Positions 29,247 through 36,583 of a stretch of DNA of 64,000 nt are shown in pieces (the stretch's first letter is position 1; every line of letters starts with the position of its first letter). Source of the stretch: Methylibium sp. NZG. GTDB lineage: Bacteria; Pseudomonadota; Gammaproteobacteria; Burkholderiales; Burkholderiaceae_C. The position numbers were made by a program, and so were the translations under genes. Location: positions 186,001 to 250,000 of the forward strand of contig LGRD01000024.1 in NCBI GenBank assembly GCA_001263235.1, in the 5' to 3' direction. Below the pieces are notes generated by a model. It saw only the letters and a list, made by a program, of their open reading frames with translations. It did not search any database and was not told the origin of the DNA.

Positions 29247-29949
29247 GGGGAGTCGCTCGGTTCAGGATCGATGGGGGGAGGGCATGAAAGTCAGGCACGA
29301 CCGCGAGCACGTTGTCGAAGCCGGCAAAAGCGTCGGCCGCCATCGTGGTCGTCAGCGCCACCGCGCGCATGCCGGCGCGGCGTGCGGCCTCGATGCCCAG
29401 CGGTGCGTCTTCGAAGACGATGCAGTCGGCTGCTGCCACGCCCAGGCGCCGCGCGGCTTCGAGAAAAATGTCGGGGTGCGGCTTGCCGCGCAGCAGCTCG
29501 CCGGGCGCGCCGCCAAAACGTTGATCGGCCGGGCTCACCACCGTCTCGACCCACTGGTCGATGCCGTGGCGCTCGAAAGCCAGAGCCATGTTCTGCGGCG
29601 TCGAGGCGGTGCATACGGCCAGACGCCAGCCAGCCCGGCGCGCACCGGCGACAAACGCGTCGGCGCCGTTGATCAGCGAAAGCGCCGGCCGCGCGATCTC
29701 GCGGTACAGCGCTTCCTTCTCGTCGGCCATCGCCACGTGTTCGTCGCTCGAATGCTGCGGCAGCATGTCGGCCAGGATCTCGGCGTTGGAGCGCCCTGCG
29801 GTGGCCGCGAAGAAGGCCGGCCCGTCGATCGTCAGGCCGCGCCGTGCGTGCCAGCGCACCCAGGCCTCGTGGTGGTGCGGCATGCTGTCGATGAGCGTGC
29901 CGTCCAGGTCGAACAGCAGCGCTTTGGCGTCGGCAAACATCGCGCTCAC
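29239..29949 (-). CDS. HAD-superfamily hydrolase (beta-phosphoglucomutase/GPH-like)
   Basis: The 236-residue haloacid-dehalogenase fold phosphatase has motif [13 protein letters not shown], motif II VCTAS, motif III Lys in [10 protein letters not shown] and motif [15 protein letters not shown], plus the helical cap ([12 protein letters not shown]...). This is the subgroup of phosphoglycolate phosphatase, sugar-phosphate phosphatases and beta-phosphoglucomutases; the substrate is uncertain. Two starts are possible: a GTG at 29949 that overlaps the prfB stop as GTGA, or the ATG at 29940. It sits between prfB and pepN in one operon. Confidence 0.88.
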   Translation of the reverse strand: MSAMFADAKALLFDLDGTLIDSMPHHHEAWVRWHARRGLTIDGPAFFAATAGRSNAEILADMLPQHSSDEHVAMADEKEALYREIARPALSLINGADAFVAGARRAGWRLAVCTASTPQNMALAFERHGIDQWVETVVSPADQRFGGAPGELLRGKPHPDIFLEAARRLGVAAADCIVFEDAPLGIEAARRAGMRAVALTTTMAADAFAGFDNVLAVVPDFHALPPSILNRATPHA

Positions 29950-31050
29950 ACGCCCATCTTCAAGCTGGCCTCGATGAAGGGGTCGAGGTCACCGTCGAGC
30001 ACCTTCTGCGTGTTGCTGATCTCAAGGTTGGTGCGCAGGTCCTTGATGCGGCTTTGGTCGAGCACGTACGAGCGAATCTGGTGCCCCCAACCGACATCGG
30101 TCTTGGTGTCTTCGAGCTTCTGCTGTTCGGCCATGCGGATGCGCATTTCGTGGTCGTACAGGCGCGAGCGCAGCCGCTTCCAGGCCACGTCGCGGTTGCT
30201 GTGCTGGCTGCGGCCGTCCTGGCATTGCACGACGATGCCGGTGGGGATGTGCGTGAGCCGCACCGCCGAGTCGGTCTTGTTGATGTGCTGGCCGCCAGCG
30301 CCGCTGGCACGGAAGGTGTCGGTGCGCACGTCGGACGGGTTGATCTCGATCTCGATCGAGTCGTCGATTTCCGGGTACACGAAGATGCTCGCGAAGCTGG
30401 TGTGCCGGCCACCGGCCGAGTCGAACGGGCTCTTGCGCACCAGGCGGTGAACGCCGGTTTCGGTGCGCAGCAGGCCGAACGCGTAGTCGCCTTCGACCTT
30501 GATCGTGGCGCTCTTGATGCCGGCGATGTCGCCCTCGCTCTCGTCTTCCATCGTCGTCTTGAAGCCCTTGCGCTCGCAGTACTTCAGGTACTGGCGCAGC
30601 AGCATGCTGGCCCAGTCGCAGGCCTCGGTGCCGCCGGCGCCGGCCTGGATGTCGACGAAGCAGTTCAGCGGGTCTTCGGCCTTGTTGAACATGCGCCGGA
30701 ATTCGAGCTGGGCGACGGTCGCTTCGAGCTTTTGCGCTTCGGCTTCGATGGCGAGCAGGTTGTCGAAGTCGCTCTCGTCTTTGGACATCTCGAACAACTC
30801 GGTGTTGTCCGACAGGTTGCTCGTCAGGTGGTCGATGGTCTCGACCACCGTCTCCAGCGTGCGCTTCTCGCGCCCGAGTTCCTGCGCGCGCTTGGGCTCG
30901 TTCCAGACCGTCGGGTTCTCGAGCGCGGCGTTGACTTCGTTCAGCCGCAGGGCTTTGCGGTCGTAGTCAAAGATACCCCCGGAGGTCGCTCGTGCGGTGC
31001 GTCAGGTCGGCCAGGCGATTGCCGATCGCATTGATGTGTTCGACGTCCAT
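29946..31050 (-). CDS. prfB: Peptide chain release factor 2, with programmed +1 frameshift
   Basis: Recognises UGA and UAA stop codons and triggers peptide release on the ribosome. The first 27 codons ([20 protein letters not shown]...GYL) end at an in-frame TGA at 30969-30967. A +1 shift resumes at [19 protein letters not shown] and continues to the end, giving about 367 residues, the RF2 length. Both decoding motifs are present: SPF in [14 protein letters not shown], and the catalytic GGQ in [19 protein letters not shown] (about 253). The gene starts 36 nt after the alpha/beta hydrolase and overlaps the HAD gene. The unshifted frame alone would miss the N-terminal domain. Confidence 0.96.
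30966..30980 (-). promoter_or_regulatory. Programmed +1 frameshift site of prfB
   Basis: Read leftward the site is GGGGG-TAT-CTT-TGA-C. The internal Shine-Dalgarno-like G-run stands at the canonical short distance before the slippery CTT TGA C, identical in layout to E. coli prfB. Low RF2 lets the ribosome shift and make full-length protein, giving autoregulation. Confidence 0.96.
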
Positions 31051-31086
31051 GGTGGGCAGGGCTCTCGTTCGGTGAAGCCCGCGATT

Positions 31087-32001
31087 TTACGCTGACAGAA
31101 ACGCCTCAATATGGCCTGCCAGCGCCTCCGGCTGGTCGTGGTGCAGCATGTGCCCGGCCGGCGACAGCAGCTGCTTTTCGACGTGCGCCACCACGCTCAG
31201 GCGCTGATGGAACTCTTCCTTCGTGTAGCGCGTGCCCCACCAGCGCGAGATGTCCGTCCGGTCGCCCTCGACCCACAACACCGGCGCCTTGATCAGCGTC
31301 CAGCAGGCCAGCACTTCGTCCACTTGGTACAGCAACGGGTTGGTGCGCTTGTGGGCCGGGTCTCCGAGGATCTCCCATTGCCCGTCGGCGCGCTCGCGCG
31401 ACCAGTGCGGCGCGAGCCACGCCGCGCGCTGCTCGGACAGCAGCGGGTTGGTCTTGCGCAGCCGCTGTGCGACGGCATCGATGCTGTCGTAGGTGCGCAG
31501 CTCGGCCGGCTCCTTCAGTTCGTCGAGCCACTGCGCCAGCCGCTTGGGCGCTTGGTGCGGTTGCGTGCGCGGCATGCCGAAGCCTTCGAGGTTGATGAGT
31601 CTGCGCACGCGCTCCGGCCGCACACCCGCGTACGTCATCACCACGTTGCCGCCCATGCTGTGGCCGAGCAGATCGACCGGCTGCCCCGGTGAGAGCGCGT
31701 CGAGCGCGGCGTCGAGGTCGCCCACGTAGTCGGGGAACCAGTACGCGTCGGCGCCGGACGATTGGCTGAGGCCGAAGCCGCGCCAGTCCAGCGCCAGAAC
31801 GAGCCGGTCTGTTGGCAGCGCGTCGACAACGAACTGGAACGACGCGGCCACGTCCATCCAGCCGTGCAGCAGCACCAGCGCCGGTCTCTCGGGCGTGACC
31901 AGGCTCGCGTCGCCCCACTGCAGCACGTGGCAGCGCAGGCCTCGCAAGGCCAGGAAGCGGCTCTGGGCGATGCGGCGGGCGGTGTAGGCGGGCGGGTTCA
32001 T
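31087..32001 (-). CDS. Alpha/beta hydrolase
   Basis: The 304-residue alpha/beta-hydrolase fold protein has the oxyanion loop LLHGWMDVAASFQFVVD near residue 50, the nucleophile elbow LLGHSMGGNVV (Ser about 123), and the catalytic acid region VLWVEGDRTDIS with the terminal SPAGHMLHHDQPE carrying the His. It is probably an esterase or serine hydrolase of the general epoxide-hydrolase/lipase type, substrate unknown. The start MNPPAYTARRIAQ was chosen; the longer frame has no conservation. It lies first in the leftward prfB operon, divergent from the GNAT gene. Confidence 0.87.
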   Translation of the reverse strand: MNPPAYTARRIAQSRFLALRGLRCHVLQWGDASLVTPERPALVLLHGWMDVAASFQFVVDALPTDRLVLALDWRGFGLSQSSGADAYWFPDYVGDLDAALDALSPGQPVDLLGHSMGGNVVMTYAGVRPERVRRLINLEGFGMPRTQPHQAPKRLAQWLDELKEPAELRTYDSIDAVAQRLRKTNPLLSEQRAAWLAPHWSRERADGQWEILGDPAHKRTNPLLYQVDEVLACWTLIKAPVLWVEGDRTDISRWWGTRYTKEEFHQRLSVVAHVEKQLLSPAGHMLHHDQPEALAGHIEAFLSA

Positions 32002-32160
32002 GCGCGGCACTGTACGCGGCGCTGGCCGGCTGCGCTGTCTGCGGCGCGACAGAGGGCCCTGCTTTCGCTGCGGTGGGCGGGCTCGCCCTGGCGCTTGGCA
32101 GCCGTCGCGCGTGACACGGCGCTGCGGCGCCGGCCCGGCGGCCGGTGTGAGAATGAAGCG

Positions 32161-32682
32161 ATGAACGACACACGCACTTTCTCCCTTCGGCCCGCCGAGC
32201 CGCGCGACGTCGAGGCCATCGTCTCGCTCATCACCGATCTGGCCGTCTTTGAAAACCTGACGCACTTGCTGCGAGTCACGCCCGACACGCTGCGGCCCCA
32301 TCTTTTCGGCGAGCGGCCTGCCGCCGAGGCGATGGTGGCCGAGGTCCCTGGCGCAGCGGGCTCAAGCGAAGTGGTCGCCTTCGCGCTCTTCTTCACCAAC
32401 TTCTCGACCTTCCTTGCCTTGCCCGGGCTCTATCTGGAAGACCTGTACGTGAAGCCTGCCCACCGCGGTGACGGCATCGGCGAGGCGCTGCTGAAGCGCC
32501 TGGCGCAGACCGCCGTCGAACGCGGCTACGGCCGCTTCGAGTGGTGTGTGCTCGACTGGAACGAAGACGCGATCCGCTTCTACCGGCGCATGGGTGCCGA
32601 CCTGATGCCGCAGTGGCGGCTGTGTCGCGTGGCGGGTGACGCGTTGCAATCGTTTGGCGCTGCGTCGGCGGCCACACGATGA
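32161..32682 (+). CDS. GNAT family N-acetyltransferase
   Basis: The 173-residue acetyl-CoA-dependent transferase has the acetyl-CoA P-loop VKPAHRGDGIGEALLKRLAQ near residue 97, the preceding beta-strand LYLEDLYV, and the C-terminal WCVLDWNEDAIRFYRRMGAD. It resembles the diamine/thialysine acetyltransferase (SAT-like) subgroup by the LEDLYV and VLDWN motifs, but the substrate is not certain. The stop overlaps the start of the acyl-CoA synthetase (ATGA). A GAGAAT hexamer lies 6 nt before the ATG. Confidence 0.88.
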   Translation: MNDTRTFSLRPAEPRDVEAIVSLITDLAVFENLTHLLRVTPDTLRPHLFGERPAAEAMVAEVPGAAGSSEVVAFALFFTNFSTFLALPGLYLEDLYVKPAHRGDGIGEALLKRLAQTAVERGYGRFEWCVLDWNEDAIRFYRRMGADLMPQWRLCRVAGDALQSFGAASAATR

Positions 32683-34457
32683 AGCGGCTCGATCCCGCTG
32701 ATCGGTATGCCGAGCTGCACCGTGACTTCCGCTGGGCGGTGCCGGCGCAGTTCAACATGGCCGATGCCTGCTGCGCACGCTGGGCGCTTGAGACGCCCGA
32801 CGCGATCGCGATTCGCCATGAGCGTGAAGACGGTGCAGCCGCGACGCTGACCTACGCCGAACTGCAGCGCGATGCCCATCGCCTCTCGCACGCCCTGCGC
32901 CGGCTCGGCGTGCAGCGCGGCGACCGCGTGGCGATCGTGATGCCGCAGCGGTTCGAGACGGCAGTGGCCCACATGGCCATCTACCAGCTCGGCGCAGTGG
33001 CGATGCCGCTGTCGATGCTGTTCGGGCCCGACGCGCTGGAGTACCGGCTCAACCACAGCGAGGCGAGCGTTGCGATCGTCGACGAAGGCGGCATCGCCAA
33101 CGTTCTTGCGGCCCGCTTGGCGTGCCCCGGGCTGATCACGGTGGTGGCAGTGGGTGGCGCGGCCGGGCAGGGCGACGTCGATTGGCTCGCCGCGCTGGCG
33201 CCAGAGGCACCCACGTTTGACGCCGTGCAAACCAACGCCGACGACGCCGCGGTGCTGATCTACACCAGCGGCACCACCGGCCCGCCCAAGGGCGCGCTGA
33301 TCCCGCACCGCGCGCTGATCGGCAACCTGACCGGCTTCGTCTGCAGCCAGAACTGGTTTCCCTCGTTGACCTCCGAAGTGTCGAGCGTCAGCGAGCCCGG
33401 CAGGCCCCTTTCCCTGGGGAAAGGGGAGCGGGGAAAGGGGGGCGTCTTGGAGAAAACGCCAGTGTTCTGGTCCCCCGCCGACTGGGCATGGACGGGCGGC
33501 TTGATGGATGCGCTGTTGCCCACGCTCTACTTCGGCAAGACGATCGTGGCCTACCAGGGTCGCTTCTCGCCCGAGCGCGCGTTCGAACTGATCGAACGCC
33601 ACCGCGTGACGCACAGCTTTCTGTTCCCCACCGCGCTGAAAGCGATGATGAAAGCCGTGCCGCACCCGCGCCAGCGCTACCGGCTGCGCTTGCGCGCCAT
33701 CATGAGCGCGGGCGAGGCGGTGGGCGACGCCGTCTTCGCGTACTGCCGCGACGAACTCGGCGTGACGGTCAACGAGATGTTCGGCCAGACCGAGATCAAC
33801 TACGTCGTCGGCAACTGTGCCGTGCGCTGGCCGGCGCGGCCCGGCAGCATGGGCCGCCCGTACCCGGGCCACCGCTTGTGCGTGATCGACGATGACGGCC
33901 GTGAGTGCCCGCGCGGCACGCCCGGCGACGTGGCGGTGCACCGCCTCGACGTGCACGGCCACCCCGACCCGGTGTTCTTCCTCGGGTACTGGAAGAACGA
34001 CGACGCCACGCTGTCGAAGTACACCGGCGACCCGCAAGACAGCTGGTGCCGCACCGGCGACATAGCGGTGATGGACGAAGGCGGCTACCTTTGGTACCAG
34101 GGCCGAAGCGATGACATGTTCAAGGCCGCCGGCTACCGCATCGGCCCGAGCGAGATCGAGAACTGCCTCGTCAAGCACCCAGCCGTGGCCAATGCGGCCG
34201 TCGTGCCCAAGCCGGATGCCGAGCGCGGCGCGGTGGTCAAGGCGTATGTGGTGCTGGCGCCGGGTTTCGTCGCCTCGCCCGCGTTGACAGACGCGCTGCA
34301 GAACCATGTGCGCGGCAAGCTCGCGCCCTACGAGTACCCGAAAGAGATCGAGTTCATCGCCGCGCTGCCGATGACGACCACCGGCAAGGTGCAGCGGCGC
34401 GTGCTGCGGCTGCAAGAAGAGGAGCGCGCTCGGTTGGCGACGACCGCAGCGTTGTGA
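32679..34457 (+). CDS. AMP-binding acyl-CoA synthetase with an in-frame repeat insertion
   Basis: ANL-superfamily ligase of 592 residues that activates a carboxylate to acyl-AMP and then acyl-CoA. The P-loop motif is VLIYTSGTTGPPKGALIPHRA (about 190), followed by MSAGEAVGDAVF, the AMP motif NEMFGQTEINYVVGN (about 366), the hinge TGDIAVMDEGGYLWYQGRSDDMFKAAGYRIGPSEIE and the C-terminal Lys in TTTGKVQRRVLR. The overall type is the acetate/medium-chain acyl-CoA synthetase group. Between QNWFP and VFWSPADWAWTGG, where relatives have only a few residues, there are 33 extra codons encoded by a GC-rich palindrome. The frame is intact. It is translationally coupled to the GNAT gene. Confidence 0.9.
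   Translation: MKRLDPADRYAELHRDFRWAVPAQFNMADACCARWALETPDAIAIRHEREDGAAATLTYAELQRDAHRLSHALRRLGVQRGDRVAIVMPQRFETAVAHMAIYQLGAVAMPLSMLFGPDALEYRLNHSEASVAIVDEGGIANVLAARLACPGLITVVAVGGAAGQGDVDWLAALAPEAPTFDAVQTNADDAAVLIYTSGTTGPPKGALIPHRALIGNLTGFVCSQNWFPSLTSEVSSVSEPGRPLSLGKGERGKGGVLEKTPVFWSPADWAWTGGLMDALLPTLYFGKTIVAYQGRFSPERAFELIERHRVTHSFLFPTALKAMMKAVPHPRQRYRLRLRAIMSAGEAVGDAVFAYCRDELGVTVNEMFGQTEINYVVGNCAVRWPARPGSMGRPYPGHRLCVIDDDGRECPRGTPGDVAVHRLDVHGHPDPVFFLGYWKNDDATLSKYTGDPQDSWCRTGDIAVMDEGGYLWYQGRSDDMFKAAGYRIGPSEIENCLVKHPAVANAAVVPKPDAERGAVVKAYVVLAPGFVASPALTDALQNHVRGKLAPYEYPKEIEFIAALPMTTTGKVQRRVLRLQEEERARLATTAAL
33363..33461. repeat. Palindromic repeat inserted in frame in the acyl-CoA synthetase gene
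   Basis: A 99-bp insertion (33 codons) that contains a 22-bp hairpin at 33405-33426 (arms CCCCTTTCCC / GGGAAAGGGG, 2-nt loop). A related half-site GGGGAAAGGGGGG follows a few bases later. The sequence is a different repeat family from that in alaS, but insertion length is again a multiple of three and no stop is created. Confidence 0.75.
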
Positions 34458-34628
34458 GCGGGCCGAGCGCCGGGCCGCTCCCAAGCCGGGCCGCCATCCC
34501 CCTGGGGGATCGACCGACGTACTCGTCGGGCGAGGGGCACCATCAGCGGGCCGAGCGCCGGGCCGCTCCCAAGCCGGGCCGCCATCCCCCTGGGGGATCG
34601 ACCGACGTATTCGTCGGGCGAGGGGCAC
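34458..34628 (-). repeat. Tandem duplication of an 88-bp intergenic repeat (family A)
   Basis: Copy 1 is 34458-34545 and copy 2 34546-34628. The 83 bp they share differ at one base (tactcg versus tattcg). The repeat starts directly after the acyl-CoA synthetase stop and ends 3 bp before the stop of the convergent gene. Each unit contains the dyads CCGGGCCGCTCCCAAGCCGG and ATCCCCCTGGGGGAT. The reverse complement matches the element at 12284-12393. Confidence 0.9.
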
Positions 34629-34631
34629 GGA

Positions 34632-35522
34632 TCAGCAGGGCTTGGCGACGTTCAGATCACGCAAGCGGCTGTCGAACGGGTTGAGGTGAGCGATGTGCGT
34701 GCGGTGCACGTCGACGCAAGCGGTGCCCTTGCGAAAGCGCCGCCGGCCGTCGCCGAGGTCTTCTTCCTGCAGACGCTCGTCGCCGATGTTCGCCGCCATG
34801 CGGGCTTCTGGAGCGGAGCGAAGCGAGTTGGCGCGCGGGTCGTTCAGCGCCTGACCGCGGACCGAGGGGGCCGGGCCCGGCGCGCGTGAGTAGGACGGCG
34901 ACGGCAAGTCGAGCCTCAGTGGGCCGGTGGCTGGTGAGGGCGGCGGGGCGGGCTGCGGTGGGTCGGCCGGGTCCGAGGAACGGCTGGTCGGCGACGCGCG
35001 GTCGCGGGCTTCGGTTTCCGCGAGCAAAGGCGCCCCCGACGGCGCCGTGGTTGGCGGCACCGCAGTCGCTGCGGGGTGTCGTGTCGGTGTCGGTGCGGGT
35101 ACTGCTGCCGATGGCGCTCGCGACGCGCGGTCAGCGGGGTTGCGAGCCGGTGCGACCTCGGGGGCGGCCCGCGCCCGGGAGTCTGACGTCGGCGCTGTGA
35201 TCGCCTCGGGCGGGCGCGCCGGCTTCGACGACGGCGCGGGCACAGGCGCGGGTACGGGCACCGGCCCCGACAAGGGCAGCGGCACGATGCGCACCGACAT
35301 GCGTTGAGGCTGGGGCGCCACCGGCGGCGCGGCCTGGTTCCGCCACGCCACGATCAACGCCAGGTGGATCAGTGCCGACAGCAGCCACACCGGCCACAGC
35401 GCGCGACCGCGCCGAGGCGCCCAGGCGGGCCGCGCGTGTCGGTCGGCGGACCGGCGCTCGCCGGTGCCCGCCCGGCTCGCGTGGGACGTCGGGTGCAGGG
35501 CAGCGGTCGCGGCGGCGATCAC
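34632..35522 (-). CDS. TonB-like proline-rich membrane-anchored protein, function unknown
   Basis: The 296-residue protein has a basic N-terminus and one transmembrane helix (ALWPVWLLSALIHLALIVAW, about 41-60), then a long periplasmic region rich in Pro, Ala, Ser and Arg (about 75-220). The C-terminal 70 residues are more ordered (RMAANIGDERLQEEDLGDGRRRFRKGTACVDV). The layout is that of TonB-like energy transducers or other envelope spanners, but the C-terminal domain is not a recognisable TonB domain. Start and XRE stop overlap as ATGA, so it is coupled to the regulator. The last codons abut the tandem repeat. Confidence 0.6.
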   Translation of the reverse strand: MIAAATAALHPTSHASRAGTGERRSADRHARPAWAPRRGRALWPVWLLSALIHLALIVAWRNQAAPPVAPQPQRMSVRIVPLPLSGPVPVPAPVPAPSSKPARPPEAITAPTSDSRARAAPEVAPARNPADRASRAPSAAVPAPTPTRHPAATAVPPTTAPSGAPLLAETEARDRASPTSRSSDPADPPQPAPPPSPATGPLRLDLPSPSYSRAPGPAPSVRGQALNDPRANSLRSAPEARMAANIGDERLQEEDLGDGRRRFRKGTACVDVHRTHIAHLNPFDSRLRDLNVAKPC

Positions 35523-35815
35523 GTTTCGGGGCCCGGCCCGGCGTTTCGGCTGTCGCCGTTGTCGACGGACCTTTCGACGCCCTCGCCACGGGCAGCGTCA
35601 GCGTCAGCGATCGCCGGCCGAAACTCGAGCAAGTCGCCCGGCTGGCATTGCAGCGCTTCGCAGATCGCGCCCAGCGTGTCGAAGCGCACGCCACGCACCT
35701 TGCCCGATTTGAGCAACGACAGGTTCTGCTCGGTGATGCCGATGCGCTCGGCCAGCTCGCGCGAGCGCATCTTGCGCCGGGCCAGCATCACGTCCAGGTT
35801 GACGATGATCGGCAT
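35519..35815 (-). CDS. XRE-family helix-turn-helix regulator (YozG-like)
   Basis: The 98-residue protein has a Cro/C1-type DNA-binding domain in residues 1-66: MPIIVNLDVMLARRKMRSRE, then LAERIGITEQNLSLLKSGK, then RFDTLGAICEALQCQPGDLLEF. This is the small regulator type usually encoded next to DUF2975 membrane proteins, as it is here (46 nt downstream of that gene). The remaining 30 residues are Asp/Gly-rich and not conserved. The 19-bp palindrome upstream of the operon is the natural candidate for its binding site. Confidence 0.88.
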   Translation of the reverse strand: MPIIVNLDVMLARRKMRSRELAERIGITEQNLSLLKSGKVRGVRFDTLGAICEALQCQPGDLLEFRPAIADADAARGEGVERSVDNGDSRNAGPGPET

Positions 35816-35861
35816 GGTCGGCTGGGCGGCGTGTCGGGCGAGGTGCGTCGCGAGGAGGGCG

Positions 35862-36437
35862 TCAGACGAACGCGGCGTTTTCCTGCTCCAGCCGGCGCGC
35901 CTCCACCATCGCCCACGACATCGCCAGCAGCAGGCCGCCGAACACCAGGCACAGGTAGTCCTCCCACGACAGGCCGATCACCAGCTGCCGCTGGCCGGGC
36001 GGGTTGTGCCACGTGAGCATCACCACCACCACGGTTTGGGTGAGGGGGCGCAACAGCGCCGTGGCCATCAACGCCCACGCGAGGCGGCGCAGACAGCTGC
36101 TGGCTTGCGGCCCGAACACCACGCCACGGCCGTAGGCGCCGAACAGGTGCCACAACTGCAGCAGTGCGTACAGCCCCACGGCCACGTTGATCGCCACCAC
36201 CGGGAGAATCCGCAGCCTCACCTCGGGCGTGATCGTGATCGGTATCGGCGCAGCCGAGTGCGGCAACAGCTCGGCAGCGGCCTTTTGCAGCACCGCCGGC
36301 TCCGCGCTCCAGAACACGGCCGGCACCGCGACGAGGATCAGTGCCCCCGCCGCGATCAAGCCGCGCATCCAGCGCGACATGCGACGAAGCCGCTCGGTGG
36401 GCGTGGGCGGTGGCAACGGGCTGGTCGAAGGGGGCAT
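35862..36437 (-). CDS. DUF2975 domain-containing membrane protein
   Basis: The 191-residue protein has four predicted transmembrane helices: GLIAAGALILVAVPAVFW, VVAINVAVGLYALLQLWHLF, LAWALMATALLRPLTQTVVVVML and LCLVFGGLLLAMSWAMV. The conserved YGRGVVFGPQASSCLRRLAW loop between helices 2 and 3 is the DUF2975 hallmark. Function is unknown; members pair with small XRE regulators. The start was set at the ATG preceded by CAGGAG at a 7-nt distance, 20 codons inside the longest frame. It is first gene of a three-gene leftward operon. Confidence 0.83.
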   Translation of the reverse strand: MPPSTSPLPPPTPTERLRRMSRWMRGLIAAGALILVAVPAVFWSAEPAVLQKAAAELLPHSAAPIPITITPEVRLRILPVVAINVAVGLYALLQLWHLFGAYGRGVVFGPQASSCLRRLAWALMATALLRPLTQTVVVVMLTWHNPPGQRQLVIGLSWEDYLCLVFGGLLLAMSWAMVEARRLEQENAAFV

Positions 36438-36516
36438 GGCTGGCTCCTGGCGTGCGGTGGCAGGCCTCTCGCCGCCCTCGAACGTGGGCGAGGGCAACCA
36501 CCGACTGGAGTCAGAG

Positions 36517-36535
36517 TTTACTGTAAAACAGTAAA
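36517..36535. promoter_or_regulatory. Perfect palindromic operator candidate of the DUF2975/XRE operon
   Basis: TTTACTGT-AAA-ACAGTAAA: 8-bp perfect arms with a 3-bp centre, 80 nt upstream of the DUF2975 start, in an AT-rich island (36515-36560). Weak promoter elements for leftward transcription overlap it (TTAAAC, 18 nt, TACAGT). It is a strong candidate for autoregulation by the XRE protein. Confidence 0.65.
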
Positions 36536-36583
36536 AGGTAAATGTTTAACGACAAAAACCCAGCGACGACCCGGGCTGCGGCG

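Noticed and set aside
26076-29672. A 1198-codon open frame on the + strand
   Set aside because: It is antisense to pepN, pfp and the HAD gene, rich in His/Arg/Gln/Ala typical of GC-rich shadow frames, and has no recognisable domain. The leftward genes are conserved enzymes.
30960-31050. Sequencing error or pseudogene at prfB
   Set aside because: The break coincides exactly with the known G-run CTT TGA C recoding signal and the downstream frame is fully conserved.
34458-34628. Insertion sequence or attachment-site duplication
   Set aside because: No transposase or integrase gene, no terminal inverted repeats around the duplicated unit, and another diverged copy lies elsewhere as a free-standing repeat.
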